Source of the DNA: Streptomyces ortus
GTDB lineage: Bacteria; Actinomycetota; Actinomycetes; Streptomycetales; Streptomycetaceae
DNA length: 64,000 bases
NCBI RefSeq assembly: GCF_026341275.1
Contig: NZ_JAIFZO010000002.1
Location: 3,750,118-3,814,117, forward strand
Reading direction: 5' to 3'
The stretch's first letter is position 1. Each line of letters begins with the position of its first letter. Below the pieces are notes generated by a model that saw nothing but the letters and a program-made list of their open reading frames with translations, did no database searches and was not told the DNA's origin. The position numbers and the translations under genes are program-made. Positions 23,489 through 32,547 of this stretch are shown in pieces.

Positions 23489-24577
23489 GTGCGTACCGTG
23501 GGCGTGGAAGAAGAACTGCTCCTGGTCGATCACGCGACCGGAGAACCCCAGGCTCTGTCCGCGGCGGTACTCGCTCGCGCGGCCCGGGACGATCCGTCGG
23601 AGGAGACGTTCGAGAAGGAGCTGCACACCCAGCAGCTCGAATTCGCCACTCATCCGCAGTCGGACATGACCGAGCTCGGCGCGGAGATCGTCCGGTGCCG
23701 CAAGGAGGCGGCGCGTGTCGCGGGGGACATCGGGGCCACCGTCGTCGCGCTCGCCACGTCTCCCCTGCCGGTCAGCCCGTCGGTCAGTACGAGTCCCCGT
23801 TACGAGTGGATGCTCGAGAACTTCGGTCTGCCCGCCCAGGAGCAGCTGGTCTGCGGCTGCCACATCCATGTGTCGGTGGAGTCCGACGACGAGGGCGCGG
23901 CGGTGCTCGACCGTATCCGCCCCTGGCTGTCCGTGCTGACCGCGCTCAGCACGAACTCCCCCTTCTGGCAGGGCAAGGACAGCCTCTACAGCAGTTACCG
24001 GAGCCGGGTGTGGATGCGCTGGCCGATGGCCGGCCCCACCGAGTTGTTCGGTTCGGCGGACGCCTACCACCGGCGGATCGACGACATGGTGGCCACGGGG
24101 GTGCTGAAGGACCGGGGCATGGTCTATTACGACGCGCGGATCGCCGAGCGGTACCCCACCGTCGAGATCCGGGTGTCGGACGTCTGTCTGGAGGCGAGCA
24201 CCGCGACCCTGATCGCCACCCTCACCCGTGGACTCGTCGAGACGGCGGCGCGCGAGTGGCGCGCGGGAACCGCCCCGGTGGCGCACCCCGTGGAGCTGTT
24301 GCGCCTGGCCGCCTGGCGGGCGGCGCGGTCGGGTCTTGAGGAGGAACTGCTGCACCCCTCGACCATGCGGCCGGCACCGGCCGGGGACGTGGTCCGCGCG
24401 CTGCTGGAACACGTGGGTCCCGCCCTGGACGACAGCGGTGACACCGACCGGGTGCACAAGGCCGCGGCGGAACTGCTGCGGGAGGGCAACGGCGCCCGGG
24501 TGCAGCGCGAGGTCCTGGAGCGGTCCGGAAACCTGGGTGACGTGGTCAAGGAGTGCGTGCGGCGTACCCAGACCTGA
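23489..24577 (+). CDS. Carboxylate-amine ligase, glutamate-cysteine ligase GCS2/YbdK family
   Basis: 362 residues from GTG 23489, with GAGAGG nine bases upstream; this start gives VRTVGVEEELLLVD, the usual YbdK N-terminus. The long upstream extension to 23303 is therefore rejected. Motifs of the gamma-glutamylcysteine synthetase-like fold are present: VGVEEELLLVD, THPQSDMTEL, CGCHIHVSVE with metal-binding His, and EIRVSDVCLEASTATLIATL. E. coli YbdK makes gamma-glutamylcysteine weakly in vitro; since Streptomyces use mycothiol, the true substrate here is uncertain. It is a single gene between the importer terminator and a convergent ABC exporter. Confidence 0.88.
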   Translation: MRTVGVEEELLLVDHATGEPQALSAAVLARAARDDPSEETFEKELHTQQLEFATHPQSDMTELGAEIVRCRKEAARVAGDIGATVVALATSPLPVSPSVSTSPRYEWMLENFGLPAQEQLVCGCHIHVSVESDDEGAAVLDRIRPWLSVLTALSTNSPFWQGKDSLYSSYRSRVWMRWPMAGPTELFGSADAYHRRIDDMVATGVLKDRGMVYYDARIAERYPTVEIRVSDVCLEASTATLIATLTRGLVETAAREWRAGTAPVAHPVELLRLAAWRAARSGLEEELLHPSTMRPAPAGDVVRALLEHVGPALDDSGDTDRVHKAAAELLREGNGARVQREVLERSGNLGDVVKECVRRTQT

Positions 24578-24608
24578 GCACACACCCACTGCACACCCAC
24601 TGCACACC

Positions 24609-24691
24609 GACCGCACTGACCACGGGCGACTCGCGTCCGGTCAGTGCGGTCAGTGCGGTCAGTGCGGTCAGTGCGGTCAGTGCGGTCAGTG
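24609..24691. repeat. 9-bp tandem repeat expanding one arm of a terminator hairpin
   Basis: The unit TCAGTGCGG is repeated five times from 24641 to 24685, then TCAGTG to 24691. The left arm 24609-24621 (GACCGCACTGACC) is the exact 13-base complement of 24639-24651, and because of the repeat it can pair in several registers. The last partial unit contains the stop codon of the ABC exporter gene. The element lies between convergent genes and probably serves as a bidirectional terminator; copy number should vary by slippage. Just before it, CCACTGCACAC is repeated twice. Confidence 0.8.
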
Positions 24692-26500
24692 GACGGTCGC
24701 CCGGGTGGGGCCGTCGTCGAGGAAGCCGCCGGACTGGTGCTGCCACAGCTTGGCGTACGCGCCGGCCGAGGCGAGCAGTTCCTGGTGGGTCCCCTGTTCG
24801 ACGATGCGTCCGCGGTCGAGGACGATGAGCCGGTCCATGGTGGCGACCGTGCTCAGCCGGTGCGCCACCACGAGGGCGGTCCGACCCTCCATGAGCCTCC
24901 ACAGCGCCTCCTGGACCAGCACCTCGCTCTCGGAGTCCAGGGCGCTGGTGGCCTCGTCGAGCAGCAGGATCGGCGCGTCACGCAGGATCGCCCTGGCGAG
25001 CGCGACCCGCTGGCGCTGCCCGCCGGACAGCTTCACCCCGCGCTCGCCCACCATCGTGTCGAAGCCGTCCGGCAGGGCGTCGGCGAACTCCGTGACATGT
25101 GCCGTCTCGGCCGCGCGCCGGATCTCCCGGTCCGTGGCGTCCGGGCGGGCGAACGCGATGTTGTCCCGCAGCGAGCGGTGGAACATGGCGGGGTCCTGCG
25201 GCACATAGGCGATCAGGCTGCGCAGCTCGGCCTGGCGCAGCCTGCTGATGTCCTGTCCGCCGATCAGGATCCGGCCGGCGTCGAGGTCCGTCATCCTCAG
25301 CAGCAGTCGGCTGAGCGTGGTCTTGCCGCCGCCGGACCGGCCGACGAGACCGATCTTCGCCCCGCTGGGCACCGCCAGTTCGAGCCCCTGGAAGAGGGGC
25401 CCGGCTCCCGCGTGGGCGAAGGTCACCTCCTCGAAGCGGACGTCGGCCGCCTGGGACAGCAGCGGCTCCGGCGGTACCGGGTCCAACACGGTCGGGGGCA
25501 TCAGCAGCAGTTCGGTGAACTGTCCCGCCTCGGTCATCGAGCTTTCCAGGCGGCGGTACACCTGATTGAACTCGAACATGATCCGCGTCGCGTTCGAGTA
25601 GTACGTGAAGGCCACCACGACCGCCTCCACGCCGTGCCCGCTGCCGGCGAGGGCGACCGCGAGCAACAGGCCCAGCGCGTTGGTGAGTACGGACATGGGT
25701 GCGACCAGTGTGTCGATGCGCAGGTTGCCGTAGTCCCACGCCCGCAGGGTGAGCCGCCGTGACTCGGCGACCCGGGACCGGTGTTCGGCGGCCTCGCGTT
25801 CCTCGGCCGCGAAGGCGCGGACCGTGTCCATGTTCATCAGGCTGTCGGCGACATGCCCCGACACCCGGGCGATCGCCTCCTCGCGCCGGTCCACCAGTGC
25901 CTGGCGGCGGCGGATGAGAGGCACCACGCACAGCGCGGTCAGCACGAGCATCGTCAACAGGCCGACGACGAGCAGGGGTTCGTACCGCCAGAGGATGACC
26001 GAGCCGAACGCCAGGGGGATCACGCGGCCCACCACCTGGAACGTCAGTGTGTCGACGAACTCCTCGAACCGGGAGGCGAAGCTCAGCACCCGCTTGGTCA
26101 GCGAGCCGGCGAAGTTGTCGTGGAAGAAGGCCGCGTCCTTGGCGAACAGCTCGTCCATGCCGATCACGTACAGGTTCTCGATGCCGCGGGCGGCGAGCCG
26201 GTTCAGGCAGTGCAGGCCCAGGCGCCACAGTGCTTCCCCGAGCAACAGGACGCCGGAGAAACCGACGACGTAAGGGAGTGCGTCGGTGACGGTGATGCCG
26301 CCGTCGGCGGCGATCCTGGCGACGAGTTTCGCGACGATGAGCGGCGCGATGTAGTTGATGCCGATGTTGCCCATGGCCGGCAGGAGCAGGGCCGGTACCG
26401 AGAACAGCCGTAACCGGGCCAGTTCCCGTCCGTAGTGCCGAAGTGCCAGAAGCACCGCGCCCCTGCGCGGCTGGACCCTGTGTGGTTCAGGCGATCCCAT
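24686..26500 (-). CDS. ABC transporter, fused membrane and ATPase domains (exporter)
   Basis: 604 residues from ATG 26500. The N-terminal 320 residues form a type IV exporter membrane domain with about six helices (LLLPAMGNIGINYIAPLIVA; VVGRVIPLAFGSVILW; LTNALGLLLAVALAGSG). The C-terminal ATPase has Walker A GRSGGGKTT, Q-loop AYVPQDPAMF, signature LSGGQRQRVALARAIL, Walker B ILLLDEATSAL and the H-loop VVAHRLST. It should work as a homodimer exporting a lipid, peptide or drug; the cargo is unknown and no biosynthetic gene is next to it. Codon 30 is TTA, so translation would need bldA. The stop codon lies inside a 9-bp tandem repeat. Confidence 0.9.
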   Translation of the reverse strand: MGSPEPHRVQPRRGAVLLALRHYGRELARLRLFSVPALLLPAMGNIGINYIAPLIVAKLVARIAADGGITVTDALPYVVGFSGVLLLGEALWRLGLHCLNRLAARGIENLYVIGMDELFAKDAAFFHDNFAGSLTKRVLSFASRFEEFVDTLTFQVVGRVIPLAFGSVILWRYEPLLVVGLLTMLVLTALCVVPLIRRRQALVDRREEAIARVSGHVADSLMNMDTVRAFAAEEREAAEHRSRVAESRRLTLRAWDYGNLRIDTLVAPMSVLTNALGLLLAVALAGSGHGVEAVVVAFTYYSNATRIMFEFNQVYRRLESSMTEAGQFTELLLMPPTVLDPVPPEPLLSQAADVRFEEVTFAHAGAGPLFQGLELAVPSGAKIGLVGRSGGGKTTLSRLLLRMTDLDAGRILIGGQDISRLRQAELRSLIAYVPQDPAMFHRSLRDNIAFARPDATDREIRRAAETAHVTEFADALPDGFDTMVGERGVKLSGGQRQRVALARAILRDAPILLLDEATSALDSESEVLVQEALWRLMEGRTALVVAHRLSTVATMDRLIVLDRGRIVEQGTHQELLASAGAYAKLWQHQSGGFLDDGPTRATVH

Positions 26501-26799
26501 CCCACCCCCGAGTGGTCGTCAGGCGGCCCGTCGCCCGTTCCTGCGGTGAATAGCCGTTGCCGCACGCCGACAACAGGTGGGAGGACGGGTGGGCCGGAAC
26601 AGCGATTGTCCCGCGCCAACACCCGGTGCGTCCAAGTGTTTTGCGGCCCGCACCCCCATACACATGTGCGAAGTAGGTGACCCCGTTCCCCTTCCGTCAA
26701 CGGCGTGCCACCGCCCTCACACCTCGCGGGAGGCACACAGGGAAATGCGGGCATACAGTGCGACCGAGGATCCGTACAGGTACGAGTGGGGGATACGAC
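26501..26799. other. Intergenic region between divergent ABC exporter and FAD monooxygenase genes
   Basis: 299 bases without a gene I can support. An in-frame extension of the downstream gene back to 26677 has no ribosome-binding site and no family match. I saw no clear palindrome; a TACAGT at 26753-26758 could be a -10 element. Confidence 0.5.
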
Positions 26800-28002
26800 G
26801 TGGTGCACACACTTGTCATCGGTGGTGGGATCGCCGGCACGGCCGCCGCGCTGGCGCTGCACAAGGCGGGTTCGGACGTCACCGTGTACGAGGCCCACCC
26901 CGACGCGGCCGAGGACATCGGGGCGTTCCTCACCCTCGCGAGCAACGGCATGCGGGCCCTGGCCCAGATCGACGCCTCCGCCGCGGTCACGGCGGTCGGC
27001 TTCCCCCTCCGCTCGATGCGTGTCCTCGACGACACGGGCGCCACGGTGGCCCATGTACCGCTCGGCGAGGCCGGTGACCCGCTCCTGCGGTACCGGTGCC
27101 TGCACCGCGGTGAACTCGCCACCGCGCTGCAGGCGGAGGCCGTTCGCCGGGGCATCGGCATCCGGCACGGAGCGCGCCTGTCGTCCGTCCAGGACACCCC
27201 GGACGCGGTCACCGCGCACTTCACCGACGGCAGTACCGTGACCGGCGACCTGCTCGTCGGGGCGGACGGACTGAACTCCGTCGTACGGCACGGACTCGCC
27301 CCTGCCGTAAGGCCCCGTTACGCGGGACAGCGTGTCTTCTACGGCTGCACCGACGACCCGCTCCTGGCCGAGGAGAACGCCGGGGAGAGCGAACGTCTCA
27401 CCATGGTGCGGGGCAGCGGGACCGCCTTCGGCTACGCGGTGTCCCCGGCCGGGGAGACGTACTGGTTCGCCCGCGTGGCCGGTGAACAGCTGGCCGCCGA
27501 GGAGATCGCCGACGGCACACCCGGCCACTGGCGCGAGCTGCTCCTGCCGCTGCTGCGCAGGGACACCACTCCTGCCGCGGGAGTCGTCGCGGTCACCACC
27601 GACCGCCTCATGGTCACCAACACCATGGAGATCCCCACCGGTACACCCTGGCGCTCCGGCCGCGTCCTGACCATCGGTGACGCGGCGCACGCGGCCTCCC
27701 CGGCGACCGGACAGGGTGCCTCGATGGCCCTGGAGGACGCCGTGGTTCTCGCCAAGTGCCTGCGCGACGCCCCCGGCACCGAGGCCGCGCTCTCCCTCTA
27801 CGAGTCACTGCGTCGTCCACGTGTCGAGGACAACGTCACCGTCAGCGGGAACATCTCCCGCGGCACTCCCCCGCCGCCCCGTCCGGGCCGGGGAGTTCAC
27901 GCGTCACGGCCGGGCGACGACGACCTCGTGCGGCACCTTGACTGGCACACCGGCCTCTGGACCGAGGCGGAGGACAGTACACCCGGATCACGGCCTCACT
28001 AG
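26800..28002 (+). CDS. FAD-dependent aromatic-ring-type monooxygenase
   Basis: About 400 residues; two adjacent GTG codons at 26800 and 26803 are possible starts, with GGGGGA 6-9 bases before. The N-terminus is the Rossmann FAD-binding motif VIGGGIAGTAAALALHKAG, and the second FAD motif is GRVLTIGDAAHAASPATGQG; a DG-type segment LLVGADGLNSVVRHGL lies between. This is the class A flavoprotein monooxygenase pattern (PHBH fold), enzymes that hydroxylate aromatic or polyketide substrates with NAD(P)H and oxygen. The final 40 residues are Pro/Arg-rich and unusual. No clear pathway partner is adjacent, so the substrate is open. Confidence 0.86.
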   Translation: MVHTLVIGGGIAGTAAALALHKAGSDVTVYEAHPDAAEDIGAFLTLASNGMRALAQIDASAAVTAVGFPLRSMRVLDDTGATVAHVPLGEAGDPLLRYRCLHRGELATALQAEAVRRGIGIRHGARLSSVQDTPDAVTAHFTDGSTVTGDLLVGADGLNSVVRHGLAPAVRPRYAGQRVFYGCTDDPLLAEENAGESERLTMVRGSGTAFGYAVSPAGETYWFARVAGEQLAAEEIADGTPGHWRELLLPLLRRDTTPAAGVVAVTTDRLMVTNTMEIPTGTPWRSGRVLTIGDAAHAASPATGQGASMALEDAVVLAKCLRDAPGTEAALSLYESLRRPRVEDNVTVSGNISRGTPPPPRPGRGVHASRPGDDDLVRHLDWHTGLWTEAEDSTPGSRPH

Positions 28003-28189
28003 CCGGCACAGGACACACACCAGGAACAGCCCGTTCCCCCCATGCGTAGTATCTCTACACTGGCGCAAAGAGCGCAGTTGAGTCCTTCGGACGGACCAGC
28101 CCTGACAGACACCATCCCGCTCTCCGCCGGCACACGGACGTGCAGCCTCACGGCACACATGTGCCGACGGACCGAGAAAGGCTCCACTC

Positions 28190-28843
28190 ATGTCTGAGAA
28201 CCAGATCTCCACCACAGAACTCACCTCGCAGTACATCGCACAGGTGACCAGCGACCTGGAGCACAACAGCAAGGAGCAGGAGCGCATCGCGACGGACATC
28301 GCGGCCCTGCAGGAGCAGTTGCTGGCTCTGCAGCACGACCACACGGTGCTGAAGAACATGCACGAGGCACTGGGCGGCACGAACCCCGTCGCCGGGTCCA
28401 CCGCGGCGGTGCCCTCCGTGCCGAGTCAGTCCTCCGCCCGGACCAAGCAGCCCAAGGCCGCCAAGGACGTCAAGGCTGCCAAGCCGAAGAAGGCGGCTGC
28501 CACCGGCGCGAAGAAGGCCGACGCCAAGCCGAGCGGGGTCAAGAACACGGCGGCGAAGAACACCACCGCGAAGGCCACGAAGGCGACCGCTCAGCCGAGC
28601 CTCGTCGACCTGATCCGCGGTCACCTCGAAGCGCAGAAGGAGCCGCGTTCCGCCGCCGAGATCACCACCGCGCTCACCGCGGCCCACCCGGAGCGCACCA
28701 TCAAGACCACCGTCGTGCGCACCACCCTCGAAAACCTGGTCGCCCGGAGCAGCGCCCACCGCAACAAGCAGGGTTCCTCGGTCTTCTACACCGCCGCCAC
28801 CGAGGCCGACGCCAAGGCCGAGCCCGCAGCGGCAGCCAGCTGA
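28190..28843 (+). CDS. Coiled-coil / Lys-Ala-rich / winged-helix-like protein, possible DNA-binding
   Basis: 217 residues, ATG 28190 with GAAAGG upstream. Three parts are visible: residues about 5-65, an acidic helical coiled coil with heptad spacing (DIAALQEQLLALQHDHTVLK); residues about 85-140, a histone-H1-like Lys/Ala/Pro-rich linker of AAK and KA repeats (for example KAAKPKKAAATGAKK); and residues about 143-200, a small helix-turn-helix-like domain (LVDLIRGHLEAQKE ... RTTLENLVARS) with a short wing (NKQGSSVFYT). This looks like a dimeric DNA-binding or nucleoid-associated protein. I do not know its experimental function. It is monocistronic, preceded by about 190 bases of leader and promoter region. 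Confidence 0.8.
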   Translation: MSENQISTTELTSQYIAQVTSDLEHNSKEQERIATDIAALQEQLLALQHDHTVLKNMHEALGGTNPVAGSTAAVPSVPSQSSARTKQPKAAKDVKAAKPKKAAATGAKKADAKPSGVKNTAAKNTTAKATKATAQPSLVDLIRGHLEAQKEPRSAAEITTALTAAHPERTIKTTVVRTTLENLVARSSAHRNKQGSSVFYTAATEADAKAEPAAAAS

Positions 28844-28945
28844 CCTTCCCCGTCGGCGCCCCGCCCCGAGGCCACCGGCACGCTCACTGGCGCCCGTTCG
28901 CCACCGCGTGCCGGGGCCGCCGACGGCACACAGCCCCGCGGCCGG

Positions 28946-29509
28946 TCACACCTCAGTCGGACCGGCCGGATGCAGGTGCGCGAACTCGTCGGCGAGTACG
29001 CCCATCATGACCACGTCGTGATGCCGGCCGGCGAAGAACACCTGGTCGCGCAGACGCCCCTCCTCGACGAGACCGAGTCTGCGCTGCAGTGACAGCGACG
29101 CCTCGTTGTGTGCGAACACCCGCGCCTGACACTTGTGGAAGCGCCGCTCGGCGAACATGTACCGCAGCAGCAGTGTCGCGGCCTCCGTCGCACAGCCCTT
29201 GCGCCGGTGCTCCGCGCCCAGGGAGATGCCGTACTCGAACCAGCCCGCGCGCGCGTCGGCGTGGTGCGAGCCGACCACACCGACCGGCCGTCCCGTGTCG
29301 ACGGCTTCGACCACCAGGAGGAAGCGGTCGCCGTCGGGCCCGGCGAGCGCCAGTTCCTTCGCGCGGGCACGGTGCCCCTCGGCGGAGCGGGGCGCCCGCA
29401 CCAGGTCGCCCAGCCGCTCCTCGTCCGCCTCGAAGCGCATGAGCGCCGTCCAGTCGTCGGGCTCGACACCACGCAGCCGTACTCGTTCACCGGTCCAAAA
29501 CGAAGCCAT
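28946..29509 (-). CDS. GNAT-family (RimJ/RimL-type) N-acetyltransferase
   Basis: 187 residues if started at ATG 29509, which gives the common N-terminus of a strand GERVRLRGVEPDDW; an ATG at 29584 would add 25 unmatched residues and overlap the divergent ligase start. The acetyl-CoA-binding region is visible as GISLGAEHRRKGCATEAATLLLRYMF (R/Q-x-x-G-x-A type) and the later strand-helix NEASLSLQRRLGLVEEGRL. RimJ/RimL-type enzymes acetylate ribosomal protein N-termini, other proteins, or antibiotics; the acceptor here is unknown. The gene is divergent from the DNA ligase with only about 70 bases between. Confidence 0.87.
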   Translation of the reverse strand: MASFWTGERVRLRGVEPDDWTALMRFEADEERLGDLVRAPRSAEGHRARAKELALAGPDGDRFLLVVEAVDTGRPVGVVGSHHADARAGWFEYGISLGAEHRRKGCATEAATLLLRYMFAERRFHKCQARVFAHNEASLSLQRRLGLVEEGRLRDQVFFAGRHHDVVMMGVLADEFAHLHPAGPTEV

Positions 29510-29582
29510 CCCCCATTGGAGCACGCCGGGTCCGGAGTCCGGGCCGGAGCCGTTGTCAGTGGTGGCGGGCAGGATGACTCCC

Positions 29583-31721
29583 ATGACCTCACCAGTTGCA
29601 GTGATCGTGGACGCCGTCGCCTACGCACAGGCCGTCGAGGACGCCGTGAAGGCGTCGGCCGCCTACTACACGGGCGGCACCTCGCCCATGGACGACGACA
29701 CCTACGACCGGCTCGTGCGCGCCGTCACCGCGTGGGAGGCGGAGCACCCCGACGAGGTGCTGCCCGGCTCGCCGAGCGGGAAGGTCGCCGGCGGCGCGGT
29801 GGACGGCGATGTGCCGCACACGGTGGCGATGCTCAGTCTGGACAACGTGTTCTCGGCCGAGGAGTTCACCGCCTGGACGGCGTCACTGGCGCGGCGGGTG
29901 GGCCATGACGTGGAGCGGTTCAGCGTCGAACCGAAGCTCGACGGTCTGGCGATCGCGGCCCGTTACACCGCCGGCCGTCTGGAGCGGCTGATCACCCGTG
30001 GGGACGGGACGGCCGGCGAGGACGTCTCGCACGCCATCGGCACCATCGAGGGCCTGCCCGCGGTCCTGGCCGAGCCGTTGACGGTGGAGGTGCGCGGGGA
30101 AGTGCTGATGACCACGGCCCAGTTCGAGCACGCCAACGAGGTGCGCACCGCGCACGGCGGGCAGCCGTTCGCGAATCCGCGCGGCGCCTCGGCGGGCACC
30201 CTGAGAGCCAAGGAGCGTGCCTACACCGTGCCGATGACGTTCTTCGGCTACGGTCTGCTGCCCCTGCCGGACACGGACGCCGAGCCGGCCGAGCGGCTGC
30301 GGGAGCTGTCCCACAGCGAGCTGATGGACCGTGCCGCCGGGCTCGGGGTGAACACCACCGCGGGCACCGCCGTACCGGGCACCACCGCCGACACGGCCGA
30401 GCAGGTACTGGCCAGGGTGCGGGAGATCGCCGCGCTGCGCGCCTCACTGCCGTTCGGCATCGACGGGATCGTCATCAAGGCGGACCTGGCCGCCGACCAG
30501 CGCGCCGCCGGATCCGGTTCACGTGCCCCGCGCTGGGCCATCGCCTACAAGCTGCCCGCCGTGGAGAAGATCACCCGGCTCCTCGCGGTCGAATGGAACG
30601 TGGGCCGTACCGGCATCATCGCCCCGCGCGCCGTACTCGAACCGGTCGTCATCGACGGAGCCACCATCACCTACGCCACCCTCCACAACCCGGCCGACAT
30701 CACCCGGCGCGACCTGCGTCTGGGCGACCATGTCATGGTCCACCGGGCCGGTGACGTCATCCCCCGTATCGAGGCACCCGTCGCCCATCTGCGCACGGGC
30801 GACGAACAGCCCATCGTCTTCCCCGAGATGTGCCCGCGGTGCGGGAGCGGCATCGACACCGGCGAGCAGCGCTGGCGCTGCGAGAACGGCCGCAACTGCC
30901 ATCTGGTCGCCTCCCTCTCGTACGCGGCCGGCCGCGATCAGCTCGACATCGAGGGTCTCGGCCACACCCGTGTCGTCCAGCTCGTCGAAGCGGGGCTGGT
31001 GGCCGATCTCGCGGATCTGTTCATCCTCACCCGCGACCAGCTCCTGAGTCTGGAGCGGATGGGGGAGACGAGCACCGACAACCTCCTCGCGGCGCTCGCC
31101 ACGGCCAGGGAGCGCCCGCTGTCGCGGGTGTTGTGCGCGCTCGGTGTACGGGGCACGGGACGGTCGATGTCCCGGCGCATCGCCCGTCACTTCGCCACGA
31201 TGGACCACGTCCGCGCGGCCGACGCCGGGTCGATGCAGCAGGTCGAGGGCATCGGTACGGAGAAGGCGCCGTCCATCGTCTCCGAACTCGCCGAGCTGGC
31301 CCCGCTCATCGACAAGCTCGTCGCCGCCGGGGTGAACATGACCGAGCCCGGCGCCACTCCCCCGAGCGCACCGACGGCCGAGGACGCCGAGGGGTCTGTG
31401 GGTTCTGGCATCTCTGAGGGCAGCTCCCAGGACGCAGAGGGGTCGGCGGCGTCCGGCGGGCCGCTCACCGGGATGACGGTGGTGGTGACCGGCGCGATGA
31501 CCGGCGTACTGGAGAAGCTCAGCCGCAACCAGATGAACGAACTGATCGAACGGGCCGGGGGCCGCTCCTCCTCCAGCGTCTCCAAGAAGACCACCCTGGT
31601 GGTGGCGGGAGAGGGCGCCGGATCCAAGCGCGCCAAGGCCGAGACCCTCGGCATCCGCCTGGCCACCCCCGACGAGTTCGCCGAGCTCGTCACCGACCAC
31701 CTCGAACAGTCCGCTCAGTAG
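29583..31721 (+). CDS. ligA: NAD+-dependent DNA ligase, LigA-type paralogue
   Basis: 712 residues from ATG 29583, with AGGA eight bases upstream. Domain order is that of LigA: Ia (residues about 1-70, TYDRLV), adenylation domain with the catalytic Lys in EPKLDGLA (near residue 122) and FGIDGIVIKAD, OB fold (WNVGRTGIIAPRAVLEPV), a four-Cys zinc finger (CPRCGSGI ... RWRCENGRNCH), a HhH region, and a BRCT domain (GMTVVVTGAMTG ... KTTLVVAGEGAGSK). A low-complexity linker rich in Asp/Gly/Ser sits before the BRCT. From memory, the housekeeping Streptomyces enzyme has CELKVDGLA at the active site and a different N-terminus, so this looks like a second, divergent ligase. It could serve repair or a specialised end-joining role. 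Confidence 0.9.
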   Translation: MTSPVAVIVDAVAYAQAVEDAVKASAAYYTGGTSPMDDDTYDRLVRAVTAWEAEHPDEVLPGSPSGKVAGGAVDGDVPHTVAMLSLDNVFSAEEFTAWTASLARRVGHDVERFSVEPKLDGLAIAARYTAGRLERLITRGDGTAGEDVSHAIGTIEGLPAVLAEPLTVEVRGEVLMTTAQFEHANEVRTAHGGQPFANPRGASAGTLRAKERAYTVPMTFFGYGLLPLPDTDAEPAERLRELSHSELMDRAAGLGVNTTAGTAVPGTTADTAEQVLARVREIAALRASLPFGIDGIVIKADLAADQRAAGSGSRAPRWAIAYKLPAVEKITRLLAVEWNVGRTGIIAPRAVLEPVVIDGATITYATLHNPADITRRDLRLGDHVMVHRAGDVIPRIEAPVAHLRTGDEQPIVFPEMCPRCGSGIDTGEQRWRCENGRNCHLVASLSYAAGRDQLDIEGLGHTRVVQLVEAGLVADLADLFILTRDQLLSLERMGETSTDNLLAALATARERPLSRVLCALGVRGTGRSMSRRIARHFATMDHVRAADAGSMQQVEGIGTEKAPSIVSELAELAPLIDKLVAAGVNMTEPGATPPSAPTAEDAEGSVGSGISEGSSQDAEGSAASGGPLTGMTVVVTGAMTGVLEKLSRNQMNELIERAGGRSSSSVSKKTTLVVAGEGAGSKRAKAETLGIRLATPDEFAELVTDHLEQSAQ

Positions 31722-31836
31722 TTCACCCCGGCCGCCCGTGCCCCGCGTGCTCCGGGCCGGGGCGGTTGGCGCGGGAGCGGGCCGCCGTGACAGGCTCTGC
31801 GTCGCTCGTGAACAGGCTGTTGGTGAGGGGAAATCC

Positions 31837-32409
31837 GTGGACACGCAGACGTGGGACGCACTGGTCGCATCGATGAAGAAGGCGTACGCCGCGGATCTGG
31901 CTCAGGGCAGTGCGCCCCGCCCGGTCATCATGCCGCTGGTCCGCGGCGAACTGGTCGGGCTGATCCGGCTGCGGCCGGCCGAGGTGGGCCAGGACGCCGT
32001 GACCGCGATCGTCGAGCTCTCGAACGTCGCCGCGGCGGCGGGCGCGGACGAGGTCGTGCTCGCCTGGGACACCCAGAACGTCGCGGCCGAATGCGGGCTT
32101 CCGGTCGTCGGCCCGGCCCCCTGCCTGAACCTGGTGCACGCCACGAAGGACGGCCACGTACTGCACCAGCTGCCCTGCGCGTACGAGTCCGGGGACTCAT
32201 CGCCCGAGGGTCGGGGCCCGGTTGAACCCCGGTGGCTGTCCGCGCCGGGGCCGCAGCCCGGTGGCGAGCTGGCCCCGCCGGTCCAGGCGGCCCTCACGTA
32301 CTCCTTCACTCCGCTCGATCTCGACCACCCCTCCCCCTTCGGCGTCACCGTCCTTCTCATGGAGGACGACGGCTACGCCGTGCACCTCACCGACACCTTC
32401 GCCCTGTGA
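31837..32409 (+). CDS. Hypothetical protein, 190 residues
   Basis: GTG 31837 is preceded by GAGGGG at six bases. An upstream extension to 31738 is not needed. The protein is soluble, without signal peptide or membrane helix. It has an alpha/beta-looking N-terminal half (PVIMPLVRGELVGLIRLRP; AADEVVLAWDTQNVAA-type strand and helix) and a loop-rich C-terminal half ending in FGVTVLLMEDDGYAVHLTDT. I do not recognise the family. It follows the LigA paralogue by 115 bases on the same strand without evident terminator, so a shared transcript is possible but not shown. Confidence 0.7.
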   Translation: MDTQTWDALVASMKKAYAADLAQGSAPRPVIMPLVRGELVGLIRLRPAEVGQDAVTAIVELSNVAAAAGADEVVLAWDTQNVAAECGLPVVGPAPCLNLVHATKDGHVLHQLPCAYESGDSSPEGRGPVEPRWLSAPGPQPGGELAPPVQAALTYSFTPLDLDHPSPFGVTVLLMEDDGYAVHLTDTFAL

Positions 32410-32547
32410 CCCGGGGGTCTCGCGCCGGGCTGTCGCCACGAGGTTCCGCGCAAGAGCCGAGGCCGGCTGCCGTTGTGGTCTTCCCGTGACGGGGTATACG
32501 AAGCTGTGCACGGACCGCACCACCGCCCCCGGCCCAGGAGTAGAGCC

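Noticed and set aside
24686..24691. The tandem repeats as a protein-coding repeat of the ABC exporter.
   Set aside because: The exporter frame stops within the last partial unit; the repeat lies almost entirely downstream of the stop.
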